Part shown: one piece after another, positions 44,512-52,213 of the stretch
How positions within the stretch are numbered: the first letter of the stretch is position 1
Layout: every line of letters begins with the position of its first letter
The notes under the pieces: generated by a model
What the model was told of the DNA's origin: nothing
Seen by the model: only the letters and a program-made list of their open reading frames with translations
Databases searched by the model: none
Origin: Hyalangium ruber
GTDB lineage: Bacteria > Myxococcota > Myxococcia > Myxococcales > Myxococcaceae
Reading direction: 5' to 3'
NCBI RefSeq assembly: GCF_034259325.1
Contig: NZ_JAXIVS010000004.1
Span: forward strand, 124,001 to 188,000
DNA: 64,000 bases
Translations under genes and position numbers: made by a program

Positions 44512-44568
44512 GTGTCTCAGTTTGCCTGCCGGAATCGAGACACCCAGGGGGTCTACACAACCCCCTGG
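44512..44568 (+). promoter_or_regulatory. Two contiguous perfect stems in the subtilase leader
   Basis: GTGTCTC (44512-44518) pairs with GAGACAC (44537-44543), and with no gap the next stem CCAGGGGGT (44544-44552) pairs with ACCCCCTGG (44560-44568) over a 7-base loop. The second is strong enough to be a terminator of the Omp85 gene, but no T-run follows. Two back-to-back stems look like a structured RNA element. Confidence 0.45.
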
Positions 44569-44586
44569 ATTCACTGGGAGTTCAAT

Positions 44587-44604
44587 AAGTTTCATCCCAA
44601 ACTT
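44587..44604. promoter_or_regulatory. Inverted repeat 4 upstream of the subtilase gene
   Basis: AAGTTT-CATCCC-AAACTT in an AT-rich patch about 135 bases before the start. The sequence TCATCCCAAA within it also occurs at 44491-44500, a 10-base direct repeat 101 bases apart. Confidence 0.35.
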
Positions 44605-44739
44605 TAACGTGTTGTTCCAAGGGTTGGGGGGCTCCCATCAATGACAAAGAAAACAGCGAATCCCCCCTTGTCGGCAAAACATACTTCGCGTACGGTACCG
44701 CCCGCCTCACCCAATCCCCCGACGAGGAAGGAAGTCTCC

Positions 44740-45918
44740 GTGCGTTCTTCTATGCGTAACGTGCTGTTCCTTGGTTCCGTGCTGTCCCTGGCTGCTTGTG
44801 GCGAAGGTGCGAAGGACTCGGTGGTTCAGCCCGAGGAGATTGGCCAGACGGGCGCGCCCCTGAAGCAGGCCGACCCGAGCCTGCGCATCGAGGGCTCCTA
44901 CATCATCAAGATGAAGGACGGCGTGCAGACGCGCGGCATCTCCGCGTTCGCGAACATCGCCAAGACGCACGAGTACTCCATCATCAACGGCTTCGCCGCC
45001 AAGCTGACGCCTGAGCAGCTCAAGGCCGTACGCGCGAACCCGAACGTGGAATATGTCGAGGAGGACGCGGCGGTGTACTCCACCGCGACCCAGTCGGGCG
45101 CCACCTGGGGCATCGACCGCATCGACCAGCGCGCTCGCCCGCTGAGCGGCACCTACACCTACACCTCCACCGGCTCGGGCGTGACGGTGTACGTCATCGA
45201 CACGGGCATCCTCACCAGCCACAGCCAGTTCGGCGGTCGCGCCGCGGTGGCGTATGACGCGCTGGGCGGCAACGGCCAGGACTGCAACGGCCACGGCACG
45301 CACGTGGCGGGCACGGTGGGCGGCTCCACCTACGGCGTGGCCAAGGGCGTGGCCCTGCGCGCCGTGCGCGTGCTGGACTGCAACGGCTCGGGCTCCAACG
45401 CGGGCGTCATCGCCGGCATGGACTGGGTGCGCGTCAACCACGTGGCCAAGTCGGTGGCCAACATGAGCCTGGGCGGCGGCTACTCCGCCACGGTGAACAC
45501 CGCGGCGACCAACCTGGTCAACTCGGGCGTGTTCCTCGCGGTGGCCGCGGGCAACAGCAACGCTGACGCCTGCAGCTTCTCGCCGGCCAGCGCCTCGGGC
45601 ACCTGCACCGTCGGCGCCACCACCAACACCGACGCGCGCGCCACCTACTCCAACTACGGCGGCTGCGTGGACATCTACGGCCCGGGCTCCAGCATCACCT
45701 CGGCCTGGTACACCACCACCTCGGCCACCAACACCATCAGCGGCACCTCGATGGCTTCTCCGCACGTCGCGGGCGTGGGCGCTCTCTACAAGGCCACCTA
45801 CGGCGACGCGGCCGCCTCCACCATCATCAGCTGGCTGAAGACCAACTCCACCGCGAACGTGGTGACGGGCAACCCCTCGGGCACGCCCAACCAGCTGCTC
45901 TACAAGGCCGCCCTGTAA
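44740..45918 (+). CDS. Subtilisin-like serine protease, lipoprotein (S8, proteinase K type)
   Basis: 392 residues from the GTG at 44740, which has AGGAAGGAAG at a good distance and starts a lipoprotein signal (SLAAC). An ATG at 44641 would add 33 residues before the signal. An Inhibitor_I9-like propeptide follows (about 45-115; [28 protein letters not shown]), and then the protease with catalytic Asp154 (VIDTG), His185 (NGHGTH) and Ser337 (GTSMASPH). The phrase [11 protein letters not shown] is typical of proteinase K/aqualysin relatives. It has no extra C-terminal domain. Likely a secreted predatory or nutrient-releasing protease. The leader contains four inverted repeats. Confidence 0.92.
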   Translation: MRSSMRNVLFLGSVLSLAACGEGAKDSVVQPEEIGQTGAPLKQADPSLRIEGSYIIKMKDGVQTRGISAFANIAKTHEYSIINGFAAKLTPEQLKAVRANPNVEYVEEDAAVYSTATQSGATWGIDRIDQRARPLSGTYTYTSTGSGVTVYVIDTGILTSHSQFGGRAAVAYDALGGNGQDCNGHGTHVAGTVGGSTYGVAKGVALRAVRVLDCNGSGSNAGVIAGMDWVRVNHVAKSVANMSLGGGYSATVNTAATNLVNSGVFLAVAAGNSNADACSFSPASASGTCTVGATTNTDARATYSNYGGCVDIYGPGSSITSAWYTTTSATNTISGTSMASPHVAGVGALYKATYGDAAASTIISWLKTNSTANVVTGNPSGTPNQLLYKAAL

Positions 45919-45949
45919 TCTCCGCGCGAGCGTGAGTTGAGTTCCCTCC

Positions 45950-45978
45950 GGGGGTCGTGGCTTCGAGCCGCGGCCCCC
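45950..45978 (+). terminator. Intrinsic terminator of the subtilase gene
   Basis: A 13-bp stem (two G-U pairs) with a 3-base loop, beginning GGGGGTCGTGGCT and closing AGCCGCGGCCCCC, followed by GGTCTCTTTTC. It lies 32 bases after the stop codon. Confidence 0.65.
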
Positions 45979-45994
45979 GGTCTCTTTTCAGGGG

Positions 45995-46018
45995 TCCGGG
46001 GCCGGTGAAGGCCCCGGA
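45995..46018 (-). terminator. Hairpin at the end of the TPR lipoprotein gene
   Basis: TCCGGGGCC-GGTGAA-GGCCCCGGA, a perfect 9-bp stem located 14 bases past the stop of the minus-strand gene. No T-run follows on either strand. Confidence 0.45.
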
Positions 46019-46032
46019 CAACAGCACCCGCC

Positions 46033-46842
46033 TCAGGGAGGCAGGGTGAGGGTGAGCGCTTCCTTGGCCCCGTTCACCGTGCTCGGCAGCCACTGGGGGT
46101 CATCCACCAGCGACTGGAGCAGCACCCGGGCCTCGGCGTCCTTGCCGCGGCGGCGCATGAGGGTGGCCTTGTAGAGCATCAGCTCGCCTTTGCTCTCGAT
46201 GTCCGGCTTGAGCGACAGCGCCTTCTCCAGGCGGCGCTCCTGCTCGTCGAGCCCCTCGCCGTAGGAGATGAGCTCGCGCCAGGCGGGGTAGAAGTTCGGC
46301 GCGGAGCGGGTCAGCGCCTCGAGCTTCTTGCGCATCTCCTCCGGGTCCGGGGAGCGCATGGCCTCGATGAACTTGAGGAACGTGCCCTTGGGTATCCGGC
46401 CCGACTTCTCACGGCGCAGGCACTCGATGACGCGCTTGGTGTCGGAGAAGCCCTGGGGGGCCAGCTTGTCCACCTGCTCGTAGATCTGGAGCGCCTTGGC
46501 GCTCTCCCCCATCAGCAGGTGGGTGAGGGCCGTGTCGTAGAGGGGCAGCGGCCATTCGGGGGCCAGCTCCCGCGCCTGCTGGAAGTGCTTGAGCGCCTCC
46601 TGGAAGTTGCCGGACTCGCCGCTCTGTCGCCCCTGGGCGTGGAGCTGCACCGCCTTGTCGAAGGCAGTGGGCTCCTTCGGGGGCGGCGGAGGCAGCGGCA
46701 AGGTCAGCTTGGAGGGAGCTGCCTCGGGCGAGGGCTGCGCGGGCGTGGGCGCGGGGGCGGCCACGGGCGGTGGGGGCTTGTCCTCGCGGGAACAGCCTCC
46801 AAGGAGGGTGGTGGCAAGGGAGAGAGCGAAGAAGCGACGCAT
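46033..46842 (-). CDS. TPR-repeat lipoprotein
   Basis: 269 residues. The signal ends in lipobox LLGGC. A Pro-rich spacer (about 25-60) is followed by TPR-like helix pairs (KAVQLHAQGRQSGESGNFQE, ALKHFQQARELAPEWPLPLY, ALTHLLMGESAKALQIYEQV) and, towards the C-terminus, further helical repeats (DEQERRLEKALSLKPDIES, RRGKDAEARVLLQSLVDD). Such lipoproteins act as scaffolds in the periplasm or at the outer membrane. No partner is evident: the next gene upstream (nickel-type permease) is 64 bases away on the same strand but in a different functional class. Confidence 0.7.
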   Translation of the reverse strand: MRRFFALSLATTLLGGCSREDKPPPPVAAPAPTPAQPSPEAAPSKLTLPLPPPPPKEPTAFDKAVQLHAQGRQSGESGNFQEALKHFQQARELAPEWPLPLYDTALTHLLMGESAKALQIYEQVDKLAPQGFSDTKRVIECLRREKSGRIPKGTFLKFIEAMRSPDPEEMRKKLEALTRSAPNFYPAWRELISYGEGLDEQERRLEKALSLKPDIESKGELMLYKATLMRRRGKDAEARVLLQSLVDDPQWLPSTVNGAKEALTLTLPP

Positions 46843-46906
46843 GGTGAGGGCATCCTCTGTGCGCGCGTCATCTTAGTTGGCCCCGCTCGGTGAGCGCGAG
46901 AGGCTC

Positions 46907-47500
46907 TCAGACGCTGCTGACCACCCACCCGCAGCCGAGCACCACGGAGAGTGCGGAGGCCATCTTCGGAACGTACGTCCCGAAGGCCGCGGGCATCCGG
47001 CGCGCCCGGGAGAGAGCGGCGATGGCGGCGGTGAGCCCCGCCATGGCCAGGGTGCTGCCCACGGCGAAGCCTCCGAGGTAGAGGGCGCGGTAGGCGGCGG
47101 TTCCCGAGACGACAGCGGGGAGGAGCAGCAGCAGCGCCGCGGCGCCAGTGACGCCATGAACGAGGCCCACCGCGAGCACGCCGCGCACAGGCGCCGGGTG
47201 CTCCGGCTCGGCGAGCGCGCGCCGCCTCAAGCCCCATGCCCCCATCACCAGCAGCGCGAGCCCCGCCACGCGCTCGGCCCAGCGGTCCACGCCTTCCAGG
47301 TGGACGACGGAGAGCGCCAGCATGAGCACCGCGGCCGCGGCGAGGGTGCCGAGGCCATGCCCCAGGCCCCAGATCAGCCCCACGCGCCAAGCCCCTCGGC
47401 GGCGGCCCACCGAGAGCGGCGCGAGACTGAGCAGGTGATCCGGGCCGGAGAGCGCGTGCAACGCACCCGAGCCAATCGCGGTCAGAACGGCGAACCCCAT
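46907..47500 (-). CDS. UreH/RcnA-like nickel-cobalt permease family protein
   Basis: 197 residues from the ATG at 47500, which has AAGGAGG 8 bases upstream; the ATG at 47533 lies before that site. Six hydrophobic helices. The first has ALHALSGPDHLLSL, the histidine/PDH signature of UreH-type and RcnA-type proteins related to nickel/cobalt transporters, and a second His-containing segment (GLIWGLGHGLGT) and third (AVGLVHGVTGAA) follow, with conserved histidines in helices as expected for metal passage. The direction of transport cannot be read from the sequence. No urease or hydrogenase genes are in the window. A 19-bp palindrome lies about 80 bases upstream. Confidence 0.75.
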   Translation of the reverse strand: MGFAVLTAIGSGALHALSGPDHLLSLAPLSVGRRRGAWRVGLIWGLGHGLGTLAAAAVLMLALSVVHLEGVDRWAERVAGLALLVMGAWGLRRRALAEPEHPAPVRGVLAVGLVHGVTGAAALLLLLPAVVSGTAAYRALYLGGFAVGSTLAMAGLTAAIAALSRARRMPAAFGTYVPKMASALSVVLGCGWVVSSV

Positions 47501-47581
47501 GACCGAAGCCTCCTTCCAATAGGACAGCTGCAAGAATGGCTTCGGCCCTAGATAGGGGCCATGACATGTTTTAGATGACGG

Positions 47582-47600
47582 TGATAGCTCTGAGCTATCA
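47582..47600. promoter_or_regulatory. Perfect 19-bp palindrome upstream of the nickel-type permease
   Basis: TGATAGCTC-T-GAGCTATCA. It begins 82 bases before the permease start and ends 8 bases past the stop of the upstream gene. No T-run follows on the minus strand, so a dimeric-regulator site is as likely as a terminator. Confidence 0.45.
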
Positions 47601-47608
47601 GGCTGGAA

Positions 47609-48538
47609 TCACAGCGCGTCCTGCTCGACCCAGCCCTCGTTGCCCTGGTCGTCGCGCACCTTCGCGTAGTTGTCCTTCTTCTCGAGCACCCGCAGGGCCG
47701 CGCCGGGCTTGAGGGACTGGGTCGTCACCTCGGAGGCAGGCACGGGCCCAGCGCTCGGGGCCGGGGCCGACTGCAGCGTCACCTCACGCCTGGTCTTGTT
47801 GTTGTAGAGCGAGTCCAAGCGCGCGCGGTCCGCCGCCTTCTCGCTCACCACGTTCTGGGAGAGCTGCTCGAAGGCCCTGCCCGCCTGCGCCACCCCACCC
47901 CGCTGGCCTGGTTGGCTGAAGAAGTGCCCCGTCACGTGGATGACGGCACCGTCCTGGTAGCGAAAGCGCACGCCCAGCACGCCCGTGCCGTAGCGCTTCT
48001 TCACCTCCTCGGACTCCATCAGCACCTCCACCTTGTGCGGATCCAGCACCTTGAAGAGATAACCGCCGCCGGCCAGCTGCCAGCGCTGCGAGGACTGATC
48101 TCCCAGGTGCTTGAGCAGCCCCCGCGCCTTCTCGTCGCCGCGAAGCTGCAGCGGGAAGTCCTGCTCCTGGGTGGTGGTGCCATTGAAGGCGATGGTGTTG
48201 GGGAAGGTGGGCTCCAGCAGCTCCTTCACCGTGTGGTCCGTGGTGTAGAGGAACCCGCCCGCCGCCACGAAGCGCCGCACCCGCTCGCGCGAGGCCTGGG
48301 ACGTCTCTCCCCGGCAGTTCACCATCAGCACCTGGCGGCTGTGCAGCGGCAGCTCGGGCAGATCCCCGGGACTCACCACCACGTAGGACACGCCGGCCTT
48401 TCGGAGCACCTGGTCCATGTGGTCCGCCGAGCCCGAGACGACCACGACCGAGGCCTCACGCACCTGCTCGGGCGAAGGCCCGGCAAAGGCCGAGGTGGCC
48501 CCCAGCAACACGACGAGAGAGAGGAGGAAGGAGCGCAT
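47609..48538 (-). CDS. Secreted protein with C-terminal SH3-like domain
   Basis: 309 residues with a signal peptide (ending AFAG). The N-terminal 200 residues resemble a glutamine-amidotransferase-like or DUF4159-like fold: LMVNCRGETSQASRERVRRF, AAGGFLYTTDHTVKELLEP, VIHVTGHFFSQPG. The C-terminal 50 residues match a bacterial SH3 domain (LKPGAALRVLEKKDNYAKV, GNEGWVEQDAL), which commonly binds peptidoglycan. A DUF4159-like protein with a wall-binding domain is my best reading; the first part is tentative. The neighbouring gene at 48593 is on the same strand, 54 bases upstream. Confidence 0.6.
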   Translation of the reverse strand: MRSFLLSLVVLLGATSAFAGPSPEQVREASVVVVSGSADHMDQVLRKAGVSYVVVSPGDLPELPLHSRQVLMVNCRGETSQASRERVRRFVAAGGFLYTTDHTVKELLEPTFPNTIAFNGTTTQEQDFPLQLRGDEKARGLLKHLGDQSSQRWQLAGGGYLFKVLDPHKVEVLMESEEVKKRYGTGVLGVRFRYQDGAVIHVTGHFFSQPGQRGGVAQAGRAFEQLSQNVVSEKAADRARLDSLYNNKTRREVTLQSAPAPSAGPVPASEVTTQSLKPGAALRVLEKKDNYAKVRDDQGNEGWVEQDAL

Positions 48539-48592
48539 GGGGGCCTGGAACGCGCCGGGCCCCGAAAGGTTTTTCCCGGGATTTGACGGGGC

Positions 48593-49555
48593 TCAGCGCT
48601 TCTTCGGGCGCTTCCTGGCGTCGAGATCCAGGCCCTCAGCGGGGTGGCGCGCGTCCTCATAGCGGCTCAGCAGGCCCTGGATGCGCTTGCGCAGCGCGCC
48701 CTGGGTGCGGGGCAGCAGTTCCTCCAACGAGCCCTTCACCAGGTGCTCATTGCCGGAGAAGTACGAGGCGTCCTCGAAGAGATCCATCGCCGAGCCATCC
48801 CCGAGCTCCGCCAGGTGGTACGCGGCCAGCAGGCGCAGCAGGTACATGGGCTCAAGGCTGCGGGCGAAGGCGAGCAGGGCCTTGCGGTCCCCGGCCTTCT
48901 TGTAGGCCTCAAGCTTGCTGGACTCCCGCTGGTAGCCCTCTGGCTGGCTGGTGGAGACGTCGTTGTCCACGCGCGTAATGAAGGCGCGCAGGCCCTTGTT
49001 CTTCACGCCCTCGGGCCGCGCCTGGGCCACCAGGGGGACGAGCTTTTCCCATAGCGGCGGAGTAATCCTCGCCAGGTAGTAGAGCTCGTACTCCTCGCCG
49101 GGCTCCAGGCTCCGTGCCGCCTCCATGAGGAGGACCTCGGGTGGACGCTCGGCGCGCCGGGCCGCGGCCTCCAGCGAGGCGAGGACGACGCCCAGGCCAC
49201 AGCCACGATCCTGGGGCAACACGTTCGTGCGGCCCCTGGTCTCCTCCCACTGGGCACAGCGGCGCCGGAGCTGCTTCCACCCCGCCAGGGTGTCCACCGA
49301 GGCCAGCGCCACGGCCGCCTCCCGCGCACGGGGGTGGTCCGTCGACTCGAGCGCGCCGAAGGCCTCGACATAGGCGGCGTCCACCCCCTTCGTCAGCCGG
49401 GCCGCCAGCGCGTCCGAGGCAGGAGTGCGCCTCTTCTCGAACTCGGAGGCATCCTCCTTCAGCTCGCCATGGAGCTGGCGCGGGGCGAGCGCCTCAGGGG
49501 AAGCGTCCGGGACGGCGGTGACGAGCAGCGCCAGGAGCGGGGCCAGGGTCGGCAT
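48593..49555 (-). CDS. Secreted helical protein of unknown function
   Basis: 320 residues with a probable signal peptide (about 1-17). The rest is predicted to be largely alpha-helical, with repeated helix pairs such as AFGALESTDHPRAREAAVAL and LAFARSLEPMYLLRLLAAYH that hint at HEAT-like repeats. Two or three cysteines near residues 100-120 (RRCAQWEE, DRGCGLG) could form a disulfide. The C-terminus is basic (DARKRPKKR). I do not recognise the family. Divergent from the sirtuin gene over 91 bases. Confidence 0.55.
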   Translation of the reverse strand: MPTLAPLLALLVTAVPDASPEALAPRQLHGELKEDASEFEKRRTPASDALAARLTKGVDAAYVEAFGALESTDHPRAREAAVALASVDTLAGWKQLRRRCAQWEETRGRTNVLPQDRGCGLGVVLASLEAAARRAERPPEVLLMEAARSLEPGEEYELYYLARITPPLWEKLVPLVAQARPEGVKNKGLRAFITRVDNDVSTSQPEGYQRESSKLEAYKKAGDRKALLAFARSLEPMYLLRLLAAYHLAELGDGSAMDLFEDASYFSGNEHLVKGSLEELLPRTQGALRKRIQGLLSRYEDARHPAEGLDLDARKRPKKR

Positions 49556-49646
49556 GCCCCCATCTTACGCGGGAGGGCGCCCCCCCGCGGGAGGCGGCTC
49601 CAGTAAGCTCGCCCACGTCGCTTCACCGAGTAGTCAGGAGGTCAGT

Positions 49647-50480
49647 ATGTCGCAGCAGGAACTCCGCCGCGCCGCCGAAGTGCTCCGCTCGGCCGAGGGG
49701 CTCCTCATCGGCGCCGGAGCAGGCATGGGCGTCGACTCCGGCCTGCCCGACTTTCGCGGCAACGAGGGCTTCTGGCGCGCCTACCCCGCCTACGCGAAGC
49801 TCGGCCTGGACTTCGCCTCCATGGCCAACCCCCTCTGGTTCAAGAAGGATCCCGAGTTCGCCTGGGGCTTCTACGGCCACCGCCTCGGGCTCTACCGCGC
49901 CACCCATCCCCACCCGGGCTTCGAGCTGCTGCGCACCTGGGGCGCACGCATGCCGCAAGGGGCCTTCGTCTTCACCTCCAACGTGGACGGCCAGTTCCAG
50001 AAGGTGGGCTTTCCCGACGAGCGCGTCGCCGAAGTGCATGGCTCCATCCACTTCGTGCAGTGCCTGGGCAACTGCCAGGAGCTCGCCCCCGCCACGCCCT
50101 ACACGGTGGAGGTGGATCCGGAGACGTTCCGTGCTCGGCCGCCGCTGCCCTCCTGTCCGCGCTGCGGCGCGCTCGTGCGGCCCAACATCCTCATGTTCGG
50201 AGACGGAAGCTGGGACTCCTCGCGCACCGAGGCCCAGGAGCAGCGACTGGTGGAGTGGCTCGACACGGTGCCCAGCGGCAAGCTGGCCGTCGTGGAGTGC
50301 GGCGCGGGCACGGCCATCCCCTCGGTGCGGCGCTTCTGCGAGCGCGCCGCGCGTCTCAAGGGAGGCACGTTGATTCGCATCAACGTGCGCGAGCCCGAAG
50401 TGCCTTCGGGCGGCATCAGCCTTCCCCTGCGGGCCCTGGAGGCCCTGCGGGGGATCGACGAAGAGCTCGGACAGGCGTGA
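49647..50480 (+). CDS. Sir2-family NAD-dependent protein deacylase
   Basis: 277 residues from the ATG at 49647, with CAGGAGG 5 bases upstream. Removes acyl groups from lysines using NAD. NAD-binding motif GAGAGMGVDSGLPDFRG (22-38), where MGVDSGLPDFR replaces the usual SxxSGIPDFR; TSNVDGQ (110-116; TQNID in most sirtuins); catalytic His131 in EVHGS; and a zinc site from Cys139, Cys143 (CLGNC) and Cys170, Cys173 (CPRC). The Met and Ser-to-Asn substitutions in core motifs place it in a divergent sirtuin class, so weak deacetylase activity or another acyl preference is possible. It stops 1 base before the convergent EPS gene. Confidence 0.85.
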   Translation: MSQQELRRAAEVLRSAEGLLIGAGAGMGVDSGLPDFRGNEGFWRAYPAYAKLGLDFASMANPLWFKKDPEFAWGFYGHRLGLYRATHPHPGFELLRTWGARMPQGAFVFTSNVDGQFQKVGFPDERVAEVHGSIHFVQCLGNCQELAPATPYTVEVDPETFRARPPLPSCPRCGALVRPNILMFGDGSWDSSRTEAQEQRLVEWLDTVPSGKLAVVECGAGTAIPSVRRFCERAARLKGGTLIRINVREPEVPSGGISLPLRALEALRGIDEELGQA

Positions 50481-50481
50481 G

Positions 50482-51990
50482 CTAGCTGGCGCCGCGCCCC
50501 GTCACCACGACGGGCACCGTCTTGAGGATGAGGCTCAAGTCGGTCAGCAGGGTCCAGTTATCGATGTACTGCATGTCCAGGTACATCCACTCCTCGAAGG
50601 AGATCTGGTTGCGCCCAGACACCTGCCAGATGCAGGTGAGCCCCGGCCGCACCGACAGCCGGCGGCGCTGCCACGCCGCGTACTTCTCCACTTCCTTCGG
50701 CAGCGGCGGGCGCGGGCCCACCACGCTCATCTCACCGCGCAGCACGTTGAGCAGCTGCGGCAGCTCGTCGATGGAGTACTTGCGGATGAAGCGCCCGATA
50801 GGGGTGATTCGCGGGTCGTTCTTGATCTTGAAGACCGGGCCGGTCTGCTCGTTCATCGCCTCCAGCTTGGCCTTCAGCTCCTCGGCGTTGACCACCATGG
50901 AGCGGAACTTGAGCATGTTGAAGGTCTTGCCGTGCAGGCCCACCCGCTGCTGCTTGAAGAAGATGGGGCCGCGCGAGGTGGCCTTGATGATCAGCGCCAC
51001 CGTCACCAGCAACGGCGAGAGCGCCAGCAGCGCGGCGGCCGAGGCGATGATGTCGAACAGGCGCTTGATGGCCATCTGATGCGGCGCCGGCGCGTGGGTG
51101 ACGAAGTGCAGGTAGCCATCGGCCACCGCGTGGCTGTCCTCGGGGCGCGCCCGGTCCATGCGGAAGGGGTGCGCCGGCAGGGCGAACGGAATACCGAAGC
51201 GCTCGCACAGCTTGATGGCGCCCTGCATCTCCTGGCCGTGCTTCTGCACGTTGCCGGAGATGTAGACGATGTCCACGGGCACCTGGCAGAGCACCTCCTC
51301 CAGCCGCTCGACCTTGCCCAGCACCGGCCCCGGCACGGCCGACAGGGTCTGCTCGTTGGAGAAGGCCAGGTAGCCGGTGACACGGCGACGGCCCCGCGTC
51401 AGCAGATCCTCGCCGGTGAGCCGCCCCATGGCGCCCACGCCGAGGATGAGCGCCTCGTCCAACGGCTCCTCGCGCACCGCCAGCCGCCGGAACACCACCT
51501 GCCGCAGGCCCACCACGCTCAGCCACAGCAGCAGCGGGAAGAAGCTCAGCGCCACCACCGGCATGCCACCGGCGATCAGCAACCGCTCCAGGTAGAGCAC
51601 GCCCGTAATCGACACCACCGTGATGGACACCAGCGCCAGATCATCCAGCGGCGCGCGGTCCGAGAAGCGCGGGTCATAGAGGCACAGCGCCGTGCCCACC
51701 AGCAGCCAGCCCAGGCCCGCCACGCCCAACAGCAGCCACAGGTCCAGGTTGCCCAGCTGGAGCGAGTGCCCCATCAGCAGCGTGGAGCCCACCAGCGAGG
51801 CCACCACCAACAGCAGATCCACCAGCAGGTTCAGCCGCGCCGCGAAGCCCGGCGCCAGCCGCCCGCGCACCGGCTTCGGCGAGGGAGCCGGCAGGGGCAT
51901 TCCCTTCATCTCCGGGGAGGAGCCGGGCGCGCCGGAGGCCGCTCCCGTCGTGGGCTGGGTGTCTGCCTGTACGAGCTGAGGGGACTGCAT
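50482..51990 (-). CDS. Polyprenyl-phosphate sugar-1-phosphate transferase (EPS priming)
   Basis: 502 residues, with GGGAGGT 4 bases before the ATG. Starts exopolysaccharide repeat units by moving a sugar-1-phosphate onto undecaprenyl phosphate. Four or five N-terminal TM helices (about 45-180), a CoA-binding-like cytoplasmic domain (ALILGVGAMGRLTGEDLL), a further TM or re-entrant helix (DIIASAAALLALSPLLVTVA), then the bacterial sugar transferase domain: GPIFFKQQRVG, FKFRSM-type motif (MLKFRSMVVNAE), DELPQLLNVLRGEMSVVGPRP, GLTCIWQVSGRN and DMQYIDNWTLLTDLSLILKT. This is the ExoE/WbaP-type class used for EPS or spore coat in myxobacteria. No glycosyltransferase cluster is adjacent. The 220-base upstream region holds inverted repeats. 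Confidence 0.9.
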   Translation of the reverse strand: MQSPQLVQADTQPTTGAASGAPGSSPEMKGMPLPAPSPKPVRGRLAPGFAARLNLLVDLLLVVASLVGSTLLMGHSLQLGNLDLWLLLGVAGLGWLLVGTALCLYDPRFSDRAPLDDLALVSITVVSITGVLYLERLLIAGGMPVVALSFFPLLLWLSVVGLRQVVFRRLAVREEPLDEALILGVGAMGRLTGEDLLTRGRRRVTGYLAFSNEQTLSAVPGPVLGKVERLEEVLCQVPVDIVYISGNVQKHGQEMQGAIKLCERFGIPFALPAHPFRMDRARPEDSHAVADGYLHFVTHAPAPHQMAIKRLFDIIASAAALLALSPLLVTVALIIKATSRGPIFFKQQRVGLHGKTFNMLKFRSMVVNAEELKAKLEAMNEQTGPVFKIKNDPRITPIGRFIRKYSIDELPQLLNVLRGEMSVVGPRPPLPKEVEKYAAWQRRRLSVRPGLTCIWQVSGRNQISFEEWMYLDMQYIDNWTLLTDLSLILKTVPVVVTGRGAS

Positions 51991-52049
51991 GTCGACCTCC
52001 CGGTGCCGGGTGCTTGCCGCAGCCTACGGCCCCGATCTGATAGAGAGAG

Positions 52050-52130
52050 AGTGACACGGGAAAAAAGCAGTGTCACTGGCTCTCTCGGAGTCGGACTATA
52101 CCGACATCCGTGTCTATTCCCACCGAATAG
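52050..52130. promoter_or_regulatory. Inverted repeats upstream of the EPS priming transferase
   Basis: AGTGACAC (52050-52057) and GTGTCACT (52070-52077) form a perfect 8-bp pair around a 12-base A-rich spacer, extended by flanking GAGAG and CTCTC. A second pair, CTATTC-CCACC-GAATAG, lies at 52114-52130. The area is AT-rich by local standards and sits 60-140 bases before the minus-strand start, where a promoter is expected. Confidence 0.4.
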
Positions 52131-52213
52131 CCGGAATTTCGTGTTGTACTTACCTGTAGCAGCGGGTCGCTCATGACCTGATCAATGCCGATGGGCCCGG
52201 GGTTCCACGCGCG

